Origin: Gerris lacustris
Lineage: Eukaryota; Arthropoda; Insecta; Hemiptera; Gerridae
NCBI GenBank assembly: GCA_951217055.1
Contig: OX578281.1
Location: 12,184,447-12,248,446 of the forward strand
Reading direction: 5' to 3'
DNA length: 64,000 bases
Positions within the stretch are counted from its first letter, which is position 1. Each line of letters opens with the position of its first letter. Positions 43,171 to 53,620 of the stretch are shown here, piece by piece. The translations under genes and the position numbers were made by a program. Under the pieces are notes generated by a model. The model was not told the origin of the DNA. It did no database searches and was given only the letters and a program-made list of their open reading frames with translations.

Positions 43171-44010
43171 TGGAACGAAGCTCAAGTGTGATGGTTCATG
43201 AATAGGAGACCGCTGTAAAACACCAGCTAACCCTTCATGTGTTTTCTAAGGTTTTTTAATTTTTGTCTAAATACATTTCGAAAATGTGGCCTACTTTCTG
43301 ATCATTTGCTTTATTTAACGGTCAGATGATAATTTTTGTATGCAGGACTTTTAGAACCTTGCAAATTTCTACTTTACAAATTCGTTTTAGTCTGGCTTTG
43401 AGTCTTAATGTACGATATTTTTACAGGAAGTTTAATTTTTCTGCCCTGAATTTTTGAGAAACAAAGAAAAAGTTATTATTACCTTTATGTGTTGTTTGTT
43501 CAAGTATTAAATATAGTTTTAAAAAGGACCAAAGAATAACAGAAAAACATAAAATAGATTACATTATTGATTTAGTTAGACGTGGTGTCACTGCCACATT
43601 ATTGTTTTTTTTATCAACACGAAACATCGAGAGTCTTTTTTTAAATTATATTCATTGTATGAGAAACAGCAATTAACTTGGGTTTTTTTTACGTTTTTCC
43701 ATTTAAAGCATTAAAAACCCGGGTGGGAGGTAATTGATCAAAATAACAAAGTGATATTTGCCGAGACAAAAAGAGGAGGACCTAGTTTGTCTGTAGGGTA
43801 TAATAACCATAGAACATAAAGACATCGCGTCGCTTGCCTTGTTAAAACCTGTTGAATCATTCTGTACTTCGGCAACCGGCAACCCAGGATCACGTAGTAA
43901 TTTGATATCGAACCACCCTCTAGCAACTTAGAGACGCATCAACTGATATACTAACCCCTACAACACTCCCTGACTCGATGAAGACACATAAACTAATTCT
44001 TCTACTCCAA
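43171..44010. other. No recognised gene
   Basis: AT-rich. A 62-codon minus frame (43738-43926) has no recognised motif. Poly-T at 43600-43640. Confidence 0.4.
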
Positions 44011-44011
44011 T

Positions 44012-44580
44012 ATGGAATTAGGAGTTGTGCTTCTTTTCCCTCTCCTGGGAGTTGTGCTTCTTTTCCATTTCTTGGGAGTTGTGCTTCTTTCCCTGCTCTT
44101 GGGAGTAGTGCTTCTTCTCCTGTTCTTAGGAGTTGTGCTTCTTTCCCTGTTCTTAAAGAGTTGTGCTTCTTTTCCTGTTCTTGAGAGTTGTGCTCCTTTT
44201 CCTGTTCTTGAGAGTTGTGCTCCTTTTCCTGTTCTTGAGAGTTGTGCTCCTTTTCCTGTTCTTGGGAGTTGTGCTTCTTTCCCTGTTCTTGGGATTTGGG
44301 TTCCTTTTCCTGTTCTTGGGAGTTGTGCTCCTTTTCCTGTTCTTGGGAGTTGTGCTTCTTTCCCTGTTCTTAGGAGTTGTGCTTCTTTCCCTGTTCTTGG
44401 GATTTGGGTTCCTTTTTCTGTTCTTGGGAGTTGTGCTTCCCTGTTCTTGGGATCTTTGCTCCTTCTCCTGTTCTTAGGAGTTGTGCTTCTTACCCTGTTC
44501 TTGGGAGTTGTGCTTCTCTTCCTGTTCCTAGAAGTTGGACAGGAAATCCTTGGGAGCTGTGCTTCTTTTCCTGTTCTAAA
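44012..44580 (+). repeat. Minisatellite, 27-bp unit, about 20 copies
   Basis: The unit contains TTCTTGGGAGTTGTGCTTCT followed by TTCCCTG. The period is 27 bp (9 codons), giving open frames with repeats such as GVVLLFLFL (44012-44614). Variant units (GGGATTTGGGTTCC) recur at intervals, which suggests block duplication. I do not regard it as coding because several frames are open at once. Confidence 0.93.
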
Positions 44581-44795
44581 AGTTTATCGTGTGACGAACT
44601 TCAGTAATGTTTAATTTCCAAATGAACACCTAAAGTAAATTTTAATAAATGAATTAGAAAAAGTTTTGTAATTATATTCAAAGTTGCATTTGTAATCCCT
44701 TTTTAGGGTCCTTACGCAAATACGATGACCCTTATTTTGTTTGTCTCCTGATCTCCGAAATCAAATCTAGTTCCTGAGAAAATAGCTTTAAACAC
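44581..44795. repeat. Family D-like left end and AT-rich linker
   Basis: TTTTTAGGGTCCTTACGCAA (44701) resembles the left end of family D, followed by GACCCTTATTTTGTTTGTCT. The rest is not assigned. Confidence 0.4.
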
Positions 44796-44799
44796 GGAC

Positions 44800-44965
44800 G
44801 GAGAGATGCCGGGTTCGATTTTCTTTTTCTTTTTTTTTTTTTACAAATTTTCATATTCAATACTTACGAAAACACAAAAAACTAATATATAGAAAACACT
44901 GGGCTAAGTACTTATAAAAACGTATATGAAATTCTTTCTTAGTTGTCTCGGACTGATTTTTCATT
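44800..44965 (+). repeat. SINE family H copy, degenerate
   Basis: It carries the B-box-like GGGTTCGATT (44811), AAAACACTGGGCTAAGTACTT and TTAGTTGTCTCGGACTGATT, in the same order as 51718-51905. The region after the B-box is replaced by a T run. Confidence 0.65.
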
Positions 44966-45812
44966 AAAAATTCTTATTTATCTACTTAATATTTTTACTG
45001 TCATGTATAGTCCATACATTTACTCCATACATTTTATGTTTTACCATTTAATAAATCTTAAAATAATTGTAGAAGTAACAAATCAATTTATATCTTAAAA
45101 GCAATGCACTATCATCATATATTAAAATATATTTACTATTTTGATCTGCGAAAACAATTTCTTAGACTGATTAGAGTTGCAAATAAAGGAGATTTTTTTC
45201 CGTTTACGAAATAAGTATTCAAAATAACGGAAAAACCGCAAGGGAAAATATTAGTTTGTTTTTTTTTTAAGAAAAGGAAAAAAACAGATGAGAATTTTTG
45301 TCCTTTTTCTCTCACTTTCTATTCAAAAAATCTTGATTTTCTCTTTTTTTATTATTATTTGTACATACATAAAAGTACCACAAGTAGAACAGAAAATAAA
45401 CTGCGTATATTTCGGGAAAAAGTGAACAATGTATATAAAAAAAAAGAAGAATATTGTGACGCGGATTTCTTTTTTTTTTTTGGTTCGAAAATATCTTGAG
45501 ACGTCCATATTTGACTTTGTGTTATTTTTGGAGGGAGTTAGGATTTCTTTTTTTTGCTTCGAAGTTTTTCCTTTTTATTTATTTTTTTTTCTTTCTTTCC
45601 ATGAAGAGCTGATTTCTTTTTGGAAAGGGAAGGTTCATCCCTTGATTTTTTGGTGAAACACAGAGTTGAAGATCTGAAGAGTTTTCCAGCCAAAGCTATA
45701 CCAAACCAACCTTTTTTTTTTTAGTCTGCTCCTTTCGCATTCTTATTCATTGTTTGCTTGCTCCCGTTCCCCTACTTTTAATATCGATCTCTTTATTCCT
45801 CCTCCCCCCCTC

Positions 45813-45817
<5 letters not shown>
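44966..45817. other. No gene seen
   Basis: AT-rich with long T and A runs. No domain recognised in short frames (45323-45508, 45429-45656). Confidence 0.45.

Positions 45818-45906
<89 letters not shown>
45818..45906. repeat. (TA)n microsatellite, 89 bp
   Basis: Uninterrupted TA dinucleotides, preceded by a C-rich stretch (45800-45811). Confidence 0.98.
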
Positions 45907-45910
<4 letters not shown>

Positions 45911-46914
45911 CTCTAAGGTAACTCTTATGTAGATAAGATAGTCTTTGGAAAGAACTCCCTCTCTTAGCCTGAGGCAAAAATAAAAAACCTACTCAAGTCT
46001 ATGCCAGAAATACATAGTTGATGGGATCATATACACGAGGGTATGAAAAATTTGTCCTCGAAGTTTTGACTCTGTTTACGACCAAAATAAGAACTAGATT
46101 GCCCCTCACACTTGTTAGTTAAAATATGATAATATAAACAGTTTCTTTCGTTTTTTCTTTTTTTTTTCTCCATTTTCTTTTTAGTGTTTGATTTCTTTTC
46201 TTTGGATTTATATTTAATCTTTGAAGCGATCTTACTTTTCTTTGATTTCCCCTCTATTTTCTATTTGATTTGATCGACTGAAAAACACCGTATTATAATA
46301 TAAGAGTAATAACAATGATATTGGTTTCTATAGAAGAAAGTCAATATATGGCAAAAAAAAAAAAAAAGGTCGCCTTAAGTAAGGAACTTTTCCTTATCAA
46401 ATATTTCCTTACGAAGTATTCGGGCGCCAAGAAATTTTTGCCTAAACATTGTGTTTTTGAGGGTGCTGAATCTAAATCTGAAGTCCACATTTCTCCTACA
46501 CTTACAGTTTTCCCAGAAAATGTGCCCAAAGTTAGGAAAAACGCCCATAAAAAAAATCACATAAAATACCTATAAGTATATTGTACTATTTGCTTTCTTC
46601 TCACCCCCCCCCCCCCCCCCCCCCCCCCTCCCCTCCACTTTTAAATGTTATCATGTAGTCACGAAACAAACTAGGCAACGTATGCCTAGGCTTATATCAT
46701 CAGTTTCGTATTTAATGGACTACTTTTTTAATTAATCAAAGTCGTTAAAACCGTTTTCGAGAAATAATTCTTTTTCTTGTATTTTCAGAAATTTTGGTGG
46801 TAGCGCCCCCATATTCGGAGCTAAAATTTATTTCTCGTTTTCGTCTCGGGGTGTGATTGTTTTAAACATATATGCAAAATTTCGTCAAAATCGGCCCAAT
46901 AGTTCAGGCTACAC
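45907..46914. other. No recognised gene
   Basis: A 25-bp C run lies at 46604-46628. An 86-codon frame at 46315-46575 has no recognised domain. The text at 46860-46915 (ATGCAAAATTTCGTCAAAAT) resembles the common tail of insect TCTG-type repeats. Confidence 0.4.
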
Positions 46915-47100
46915 GCAAGGGAGCCAGCGTGGCTCTAGGCGCTAGCCCAGCTATCAATAAGTCGAGGCGAATCGAGGTCGTAGGTTCGATCCCGTGCCAT
47001 GATACTCTGAATTGCATCTATGAATCGCGGACGGAGCAGGGAGAGGGACACGGGACACCCCCTTTGGGGCACTCTTCCTCCACGCTTATATAGCTTAATA
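46915..47100 (+). mobile_element. SINE family J copy
   Basis: AGCGTGGCTCTAGGCGCTAG (decayed D-arm), GTCGTAGGTTCGATCCCGTG (B-box) and CATGATACTCTGAATT match 39793-39905. The body CAGGGAGAGGGACACGGGAC...CCCCTTTGGGGCACTCTTCC is single-copy here. This is the reference for the amplified array at 40 kb. Confidence 0.8.
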
Positions 47101-47267
47101 ATGACCGCACACCCTACTCGCTTCGGCGGTACAATGTACATATGTATGATGTGTGAAGTAGCTGGAACTCTCCACCACGGGGCGTAAAATGGGCCTCAAA
47201 GATGGCCTAATTGCTAGGTTCGAACAAGTGGTCCGTCCTACCCGTTTTAGTAGGAAGTACTAGACTA
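47101..47267. other. Short unassigned linker
   Basis: 167 bp of mixed composition, possibly the SINE J tail. Nothing recognised. Confidence 0.3.
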
Positions 47268-47415
47268 CAACTTCTACTTAGGCTCCAAGCATATGCACTG
47301 ACGACAGACGAAAAACGAATTTTTTTTAAAAATGAAAAAAACGAAACTTTTTTCTATTTTTCAAATTTGTGTGCCATCACAATACTTTCTCTTTATATTT
47401 TAGAAAGTAAAAACT
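47268..47415 (+). repeat. Family N copy
   Basis: TTAGGCTCCAAGCATATGCA, GACGACAGACGA and GCCATCACAATACTTTCTCT match 61915-62050. Also related to 58855-58995. Confidence 0.7.
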
Positions 47416-47795
47416 AACCAATTTTATTAAAAATTAGTAAAAAAAAGGCCAATTTTACATAAAATACCACTGACAAAGTATGAGGTCTATTCTAGTGGAT
47501 CTTTGAACCTCTCAAAGAACACTTAATTAAATGCTGATGTCATGAGAGCATGTCCATGTACATGTTAAATTGCATAACTGAATTTGTTCTATTAATTACT
47601 AGATAACTAATTTATTGGTTATATCTTTATATATTATTAACTAAACATAATTGTTACTTCATATTAGATAACGTCATCTATAATCTATTTCTAAATCTCC
47701 CTTGTACATCATGTAGTAACACCGCGTATGTATATGTTTCTTAGAAAACAATAGAAATTATAATAATGTTTTATTTTTTCATTCTTTTGTTTCAG
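47416..47795. other. AT-rich stretch upstream of putative micro-exon
   Basis: No repeat match. It ends in a strong polypyrimidine tract (TTATTTTTTCATTCTTTTGT) and CAG, described in the next entry. Confidence 0.4.
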
Positions 47796-47827
47796 ATGGG
47801 ATCATTTTGAGGATGGCGAATTAAAAG
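47796..47827 (+). CDS. Possible 32-nt micro-exon of an unidentified host gene
   Basis: A T/C-rich tract and TTTCAG precede 47796, and the segment ends AAAAG|GTATGT, a near-ideal donor. Only one of three frames is open: one leading base, then WDHFEDGELK, then one trailing base. The segment is not in any repeat family of the window. If real, the window lies inside a large multi-exon gene on the plus strand. I do not recognise the peptide. Short acceptor-donor pairs occur by chance, so confidence is modest. Confidence 0.35.
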
Positions 47828-48120
47828 GTATGTTTAGTTTGAATTTTTATTTATTAATTAAATAATAATCAATAGGTAAAAGCTGAACTTTGATACTTAT
47901 TTGATCTAGAGAAAATATAATACTCATATATTAATGTGAGAGAAGTATTGATAAATAATAATGTGATTATTATTTGGAAGAAATGTAGATAAATTATAAT
48001 GGTTTAGTGTATAAGATTCCGTTCATTTATCCTACCCAATAAGTTTAAAAGTTTTTTTTACATTTCTTTTAAAAGTTAATTATAATAAATAAATCGAAAT
48101 AAATACAAACTTATTTATAA
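47828..48120. other. AT-rich stretch
   Basis: AT-rich sequence; no ORF, no repeat match. Confidence 0.4.
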
Positions 48121-49211
48121 CTAGCTTTCACCCCGCGCTCCGCGCGGGGCTCATGCTAGGTATTAGTGGCTATGTTTCCTATAATCATGTAGGCCTAATA
48201 ATTAAATTAAATTCCTAAATAGTCTTGTTTCCAAAGCCTTCTAGGAATAAAATCAGGACTATATTACACATCATTAATTCCATTATTAAGAATATAATAC
48301 TCTCCAAATCATAGTTGGGATTGTATCTATATATTTTAAAAATAGCCAGTAGAAACTAAGTAATATAGCAATAACTAACAATGCTAATTAGACTGGGACT
48401 GCTTGGACTGCTTTAATTAGACTGGGAAGTCATTGAACAATCATCAACAATGATGATGCATTATTTAATTACCAGCCTCTTCATTCAATACGGCAGTTGC
48501 ACCAGCAAATATTTAATAACTCTAGTTCTAAAAACAATTAATAAAAAAATAAATACTCGATTTAAAGAGCATTAGTGTAATGGGACCAAATTAGTAGATC
48601 TTTTAAAATTAGTTACCGCTGGCGCAATCAGCTTGTCGATACAACTTACCGTTTAGCCACAATAAGCCTAAAAAAAAACTTTAAAGTGCGTCTGCCATCT
48701 TTAATTTTTTTTAGGGGGGTGGATATTTGTTTAACTTTTCGTATTTTTTGAATGGGCTTAGGCCAATTTCCGACCAAACGCAAAAAACCGCAAGTCTCTA
48801 GGTGGTCTAGAAGTATATAATAATAGTAGTAAAGTAATAATATAATAGCGAGTCTGTGGGGTTTGTTTACGGCGGGTCAACCTATTTTTTTTTGGTTATA
48901 TTTTATATACTTTTTTTTATAAAATTGTTAATAACTTTGGTTCTACTCAATATTTTTAGATAAAACCAAGCCTACAAATTGCGCAACATGTTTGCGCTCA
49001 CCACTGAAAAAAAATTAATCGATTTCATTTAGCCAGTTTTGCGGCTATAAAGTTTGACTGGGGCGACAGACACACATACATACCCACATACATACACGAA
49101 AAAAGTTAAGGCCGGATTCGGTTTTTGGAATGTCTAAAATGAAAAAGTATCCAAAAAAAAAATCAATTCTGACCAATGTACAGACAAAACTTTAATTTTA
49201 TATATATAGAT
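48121..49211 (+). repeat. Family Q repeat with CCCCGCGC...GCGCGGGG hairpin end
   Basis: It starts CTAGCTTTCACCCCGCGCTC followed by CGCGCGGGG (hairpin at 48131-48148) and ends ATTTTATATATATAGATTA. The tail has GGGGCGACAGACACACATAC and CATACACGAAAAAAG. This layout (CTAGCTTT-CCCGCG start, GACAGACA tail, TATAGATTA end) is common in insect genomes. No ORF; probably several elements merged. Confidence 0.55.
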
Positions 49212-49342
49212 TAAATAATCTAAAGTGGTTCCCAACTGGAGTTACATAATGCAGTTATATGACTCAATAGTCTATTTAAAAGCGAATCCAAACATATAAA
49301 TCGTTTTCCCCGGTAAAATATATTTAGTGAGAAAGTGAATAT
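49212..49342. other. Short unassigned linker
   Basis: AT-rich; nothing recognised. Confidence 0.3.
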
Positions 49343-49469
49343 AATTCCCAAGGGTAAGACGTTGATAATTAAGGCAGGGTTCGATTCCCCATCGGAGAGA
49401 AATTATTTCTATAGTAAATTTTGATAAAATGTTAAACAGTAATGTAATAATTGAATGTAATTACGAAAA

Positions 49470-50097
49470 AAACGAAACAACTTTAGACAAACTTTATTCA
49501 CAAAATTTTACGGTCCACAAAAATAGGGAAGTTATAACAAAACAAAAAATGGATATTACTTTTTCATGGGTCCCCAGTCACATGGGTATCCCGGGTAATG
49601 ATAAGGTAGACGAGCTAGCTAACACTTGAGTGGATCACACAGTGATCCGGGGTAGCAAAATCAACACTTTAGTAACTTCCAAAGACGTACACGCATATAT
49701 TTCTACTTGTGTAAAGCAAACCTGGCAGACTAATTGGACAGAGAGTAATGCAAAATTAAAGCACATTAAACCCATTATAGAAGACTGGACAACAAGCTAC
49801 AGATCTGACAGACATGAGGAGACTGTACTTTGTAGACTTAGAATAGGCCACACCAGACTAACGCACAGTTATTTGTTTACTAGAGAAAGAGTCCTCCCTA
49901 GATGTAGATATTGTAACGACATACTGACTGTTCCACACCTACTTATAGACTGCCCACAGCTAGAACTTTTACGAAAACACCACAATTTACCAGAGACTAT
50001 GATACAGTTATTAGGAAATGGAAGCAACACAGTATTAAAAGTTTTACTATACCTTAAAAACACGGATTATTACAACGAAATATACATTTTTAAGTAA
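49470..50097 (+). pseudogene. ORF2 C-terminal fragment: RNase H end and post-RNase H domain
   Basis: WVPSHMGIPGNDKVDELA (49567-49620) is the typical C-terminal RNase H motif, including the H and the final D of retrotransposon RNases H. An in-frame TGA at 49627 follows, then the same frame continues for 155 codons with CRLRIGHTRLTHSYLF and a C-x2-C...H-x4-C type cluster (CRYCND...PHLLIDCP), as in I-type elements. Reverse transcriptase and endonuclease are missing. Dead copy: 5' truncation and one stop. Confidence 0.85.
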
Positions 50098-50213
50098 GAC
50101 GGGCTATTAGGACGTTTTAATGTTATCAACATTTCTATATTGTTAGGTTTGAGGGAACAATTAGTTCCCTAACATGATCAGGGTGTTAATAACCTTAAAC
50201 AATAACAATAACA
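49470..50213 (+). mobile_element. I-type non-LTR retrotransposon, 3' fragment
   Basis: It carries the end of ORF2 (RNase H and the region after it), a short 3' UTR and a tail of AACAATAACAATAACAAC repeats (about 50197-50214), typical of I-clade elements with simple-repeat tails. It is 5'-truncated within RNase H and sits inside SINE H. No clear target-site duplication because of the AACAA repeats. Confidence 0.7.
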
Positions 50214-50295
50214 ACAAACTAACAAATTTAAAACATTGGACAAAGTAATTATGTAATCGTATATAAAAAAGTTTAGTAGAAGTTGAATCGGTCAG

Positions 50296-50704
50296 CTTTT
50301 TTTTCCTGTGGTATTTGCTGGATTTTTGTGGTTTTTGTACCCCCATTGTTCACATTTATATCATTACAGGATGGAGTATCAACCCCTTTACAAATCTATT
50401 GCAGTAATTTGAGTCAATATCGCACCTCTCTGGCATATCGAACCAGATTTGTTGGTGTTTGGACAGTGATTTACAGGAAATAACGATACCAACCCATACA
50501 ATCGTTGCTTCAATCCTTTAATTAAAATAGGATTCAATTCTGATGTTACCATTTCAATTACGACTTTGTCACATTTAAAACTAAAAAATGTTAACCTCTT
50601 CTATATAAGCTTAAACGTTTTTAGGGTTTCGTTGGTAAAACCTAAAAAAAAGTAATCCTTATATTATAGTTTTGTTCCTGTGTTCCTTATATTATAGTTT
50701 TGTT
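50296..50704. other. Unassigned, with family D-like left end
   Basis: TTTTTAGGGTTTCGTTGGTA (50619) resembles the family D left end. No gene seen. Confidence 0.4.
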
Positions 50705-50917
50705 CTGTACGTTGTTTTAGAATGAAAATGACTTTGACTAAATAATTATTAAGAAAAAGGGATGTTTAGTCCAATGTTCTTTGGGACAAAGGAATTTCCT
50801 ACTTCTATTTTGATAAGGGGTGTAACAGTCTAAAGAAGAACATTCCGTACATCTTCTTTAGATTGTTACTCCCCTCTTTTTTTATTATAAGGGGAGTAAC
50901 AATCTAAAGAAGTGCCC
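50705..50917 (+). mobile_element. Family E copy, 5' end lost
   Basis: Body (AATGACTTTGACTAAATAAT, TTTGGGACAAAGGAAT) and the final palindromic half-unit (CTTCTTTAGATTGTTACTCC to GTAACAATCTAAAGAAGTGC) are present. The first terminus is missing. Confidence 0.85.
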
Positions 50918-51630
50918 ATATTATTATCATATCAATAATCCAGATTAAGCCATGATATTAAGAATTCCAAAAGTGTGATTTTTCTCGGGGGTATTAAAAA
51001 TAATTTCTAATTCTGGGAATATAAAAATTAAAGAAACTCTTAGTTCGAATACCCTTATCAACCTCAATGAATAATTATTTTATTTTAATCTTTCAACAAT
51101 AAAGAATTCATTCTAGAACTAAAAAGAAAAAAAGGTCACAAAAATAATTTAACAAAAAAGTTCCCTCGGCAACAAATTATTTTAAAACCCTCTTTAAAAA
51201 ATGTGGAGAAAAAAATGAAGTTGTGTTGCGAAACAATAAAAGTAACACGTAACTCACATTCAAATAAAAATGAAGTAAAAAAGTCGTGGGGGGGGGGGAT
51301 TCTACTGAAAAAAAAAAGCCTTGGGTGACACATCTCATGCATAGTCAAAAGGAATTAGACGGGCCTAAGGCAAACAGACGGACCGACCTCCTTCCTCATT
51401 ATACTTTCAGATATATGCTCCAATTCCTTCTAACCTCACAACTCGGCTCTTTACCTAAAAAATTCATTCTTCTTTTTTACAAAAAAAAATTACATTAGAA
51501 TATGTCTTCCAGTGCAGTTAAAATTTTCTCAAGTCGTGTTGGAATTTGTCTTTTACATAATGTGTTGTTATATTTTTATAAGATGCAATGTTCAGATGTC
51601 GTAAAAAACAGAAAAGTCAAATAAAAATTA
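50918..51630. other. No recognised gene
   Basis: AT-rich; an 8-bp G run near 51289-51297 lies in the start of a 70-codon frame (51286-51498) with no known motif. Confidence 0.4.
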
Positions 51631-51631
51631 T

Positions 51632-51720
51632 TATTACGATTGTTTGATTTTAATAATAAATACGGAAAAAAATTAATAAACTTCCGTATTTCTCTTTTGA
51701 TAAAGATGACATTAATTCAT
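51632..51720 (-). repeat. Family Y fragment
   Basis: TTACGATTGTTTGATTTTAA, ATAAATACGGAAAAAA and TTCCGTATTTCTCTTTTGAT match the pseudogene end of the 19-kb Y copy (19203-19300). It breaks off at TTAATTCATGG, where the SINE H B-box starts. Confidence 0.7.
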
Positions 51721-51905
51721 GGTTCGATTCCTCGCCAAGGAGAAGTTATTTTTATGATGAATTATGATATAACGTTTAATAATAATTAAATGTACCTAGG
51801 AAAACTCGGAAACTAATAAATGGAAAACACTAGGCCAAGTAATTATGAACTCGTATGTGAAAAAGTTTGTCTGAGTTGTCTCGGACCGATATTTAAAATC
51901 GAGTT
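51718..51905 (+). mobile_element. SINE family H copy
   Basis: GGTTCGATTCCTCGCCAAGG (B-box) followed by AGAAGTTATTTTTATGATGA, ACTAATAAATGGAAAACACT and GAGTTGTCTCGGACCGATAT. Matches 63160-63350 in reverse. The A-box side is missing (5'-truncated at the Y fragment). Confidence 0.75.
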
Positions 51906-52095
51906 TACCACTTGAGTAATCGAAATTTGTTTAATGGCACATTTAGTTATGTAATAATAATCACGATCTCTAAGATAAAGCTTTGACGACACGAAAATAC
52001 ACTCATTTTTTCCACCTAGAATCCAACATTGTGTTAAAAAGAATATAAATATGTTAAAATAATATTATAATCATTATAACACAAGTAAAGAGTAA
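51906..52095. other. Short unassigned linker
   Basis: AT-rich; nothing recognised. Confidence 0.3.
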
Positions 52096-52251
52096 TAAAT
52101 AGTACATTACGCGTCTAATGCGGAAAGTAGCATTTTGCATGCGAGTGTGGAGTGTTTGCACCCGAGCGACAGCGAGGGTAGTAAAACCACACGAGCAAAG
52201 AAAAAATGCAGTTTTCGCACGAGCTGAGTACCGTACTTTATCTAAGATTGT

Positions 52252-52821
52252 AAGAAAAGTGTTCATGTCACCTTTACTCTTCGACATAGCACCTGTCCTC
52301 CAGTCATTCTTAACCAAGTCCTCATTCCTCAATCTACCACTGTCCGTTACCTTGGCCTTCACCTTGATCGACGACTCACCTGGCAACACCACACTAAGAC
52401 TAAACGTACTGACATCTCAAGACGCTACAAGTTGCTGCTTCGTTTACTAGATCGTAGGTCCAAAATTACTCTAAACAATAAACTTCTAATCTACAACACT
52501 ATTTTAAAACCAGCTTGGACTTACGGTCTGGAGGTCTGGGGTAGCACCAAGCCTTCCAACTCCCGTCGACTTCAAACTCTTCAATCTAAAATCCTCCGGA
52601 AAATTACCGATGCTCCTTTTTATGTATCCAACCTCACCCTCCACAACGATCTTAATGTTCCTTTTGTCCGCGACCTATCTATATTCCGATACCAGAAATT
52701 CCATCAGTCCTTATCCAATCACCCCAATCCTCTAGTAGAACTCCTTTCTTCCCAAACCATCCCAGATAACCCACCTCGCCGCTTGAGGAGGCAGTGGCCT
52801 AGAGACTTGCTTAATCTGTAA
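52252..52821 (+). pseudogene. Jockey-type reverse transcriptase, C-terminal fragment
   Basis: One frame is open from the truncation point to TAA at 52819-52821, about 189 codons. It contains YLGLHLDRRLTW and ILKPAWTYGLEVWG, strongly conserved after the catalytic YxDD motif in jockey elements, then a conserved C-terminal tail ending WPRDLLNL. The YxDD motif itself lies upstream of the truncation and is absent. The frame is intact, so the insertion is young. Confidence 0.9.
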
Positions 52822-52896
52822 TATATTATAATCTAACAATTAATTACTACCTAACTTATCATCCCTATTTATATTATTATTTGATTATTATTATTA

Positions 52897-52954
<58 letters not shown>

Positions 52955-53150
52955 TATTATTGGCTTATTATTGTAAACCCATATATCTTACGTTCTAAAC
53001 TATTCACGCCAAAAGGATTAGTCAATGGACTATACCCTTTCCATGTTATCCACCGCCCAAAAAAAACAACAATGTCAATAACACTAATAACATTGTAATT
53101 TATGTAGTTGTGTTAATCAATAAAAATTAAAAAAAAAAAAAAAAAAAAAA
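52252..53150 (+). mobile_element. Jockey-clade non-LTR retrotransposon, 5'-truncated, with poly(A) and 12-bp target-site duplication
   Basis: ATCTAAGATTGT lies at 52240-52251 and again at 53151-53162. Between them is the C-terminal part of a reverse transcriptase ORF, a 3' UTR with an (ATT)n microsatellite (about 52873-52965), and a poly(A) run at 53129-53150. All hallmarks of target-primed insertion are visible. The 899-bp copy lacks the endonuclease and the catalytic RT core, so it is dead on arrival. Confidence 0.95.
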
Positions 53151-53200
53151 ATCTAAGATTGTGGATTTTAATAATAAATACAGAAAAAAATAAATTACTT

Positions 53201-53332
53201 TTATGAAAGTACGTATTTCTCTTTTGATAAAGATGACATTATTAATTCATTAGTTGTATTTTGTGACGGATTAATTAATTTGGAAGTTGTATAATTCTCC
53301 TCATTTTCTTCATAATCATTTAAATTACTCGT
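53201..53332 (-). pseudogene. Recombinase-like N-terminal peptide, start codon lost
   Basis: Minus-strand frame from ACG at 53332 (ATG in the sister copies) reads SNLNDYEENEENYTTSKLIN and continues to S-L-S-K-E-K-Y before a TAA at 53201. Unlike the 19- and 26-kb copies it keeps one frame across the whole peptide, so it is the best guide to the ancestral reading frame. The start codon and later sequence are mutated. Confidence 0.45.
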
Positions 53333-53620
53333 TGTTTTTCTTTAAAAACTCGATATAAACAGTTACTTTAATTAAACAAGCAGCAAATTAGAATGTAAAC
53401 AAACTCGCTAATCGTGCGTTGAGGTGAAGAATTCATCTTTATTTCCACCCTAGGGCGGAAAAAAGCGGTATTCTTCACCTCATTATGAACGCGCATGCGC
53501 AATGAATACAGCTTCAAAAATAATCACTTTCCACGCATCTAAACAGAGACATAATGGTTTATATTTCGTATCAATCGTAGATAAATAAATATTTGTATGA
53601 TCACAAACCATATTAATATG

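Larger units (their letters stand above)
49343..50295 (+). repeat. SINE family H copy split by an I-type retrotransposon fragment
   Basis: Head 49343-49469: tRNA-like GGTTCGATTCCCC (49379) then TTTTGATAAAATGTTAAA and TAATAATTGAATG, matching 63260-63350 in reverse. Tail 50214-50295: AAACATTGGACAAAGTAATT and GTATATAAAAAAGTTTAGTA, matching 51825-51890. The two parts are one SINE interrupted by about 740 bp of coding remnant. Confidence 0.7.
52096..53620 (-). mobile_element. Family Y element interrupted by a jockey-type insertion
   Basis: 52096-52251 (TTACGCGTCTAATGCGGAAA, CACCCGAGCGACAGCGAGGG, ACCACACGAGCAAAG) and 53151-53620 (CTCTTTTGATAAAGATGACA, GCGCATGCGCAATGAATACA, CGCATCTAAACAGAGACATA) are the two halves of a Y copy like 19078-19640. 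They meet exactly at the 12-bp duplication flanking the jockey fragment. Confidence 0.85.

Noticed and set aside
44012..44614. 200-codon hydrophobic repeat frame resembling a membrane protein
   Set aside because: It is the 27-bp minisatellite read in one frame; other frames are also open and no flanking gene structure exists.
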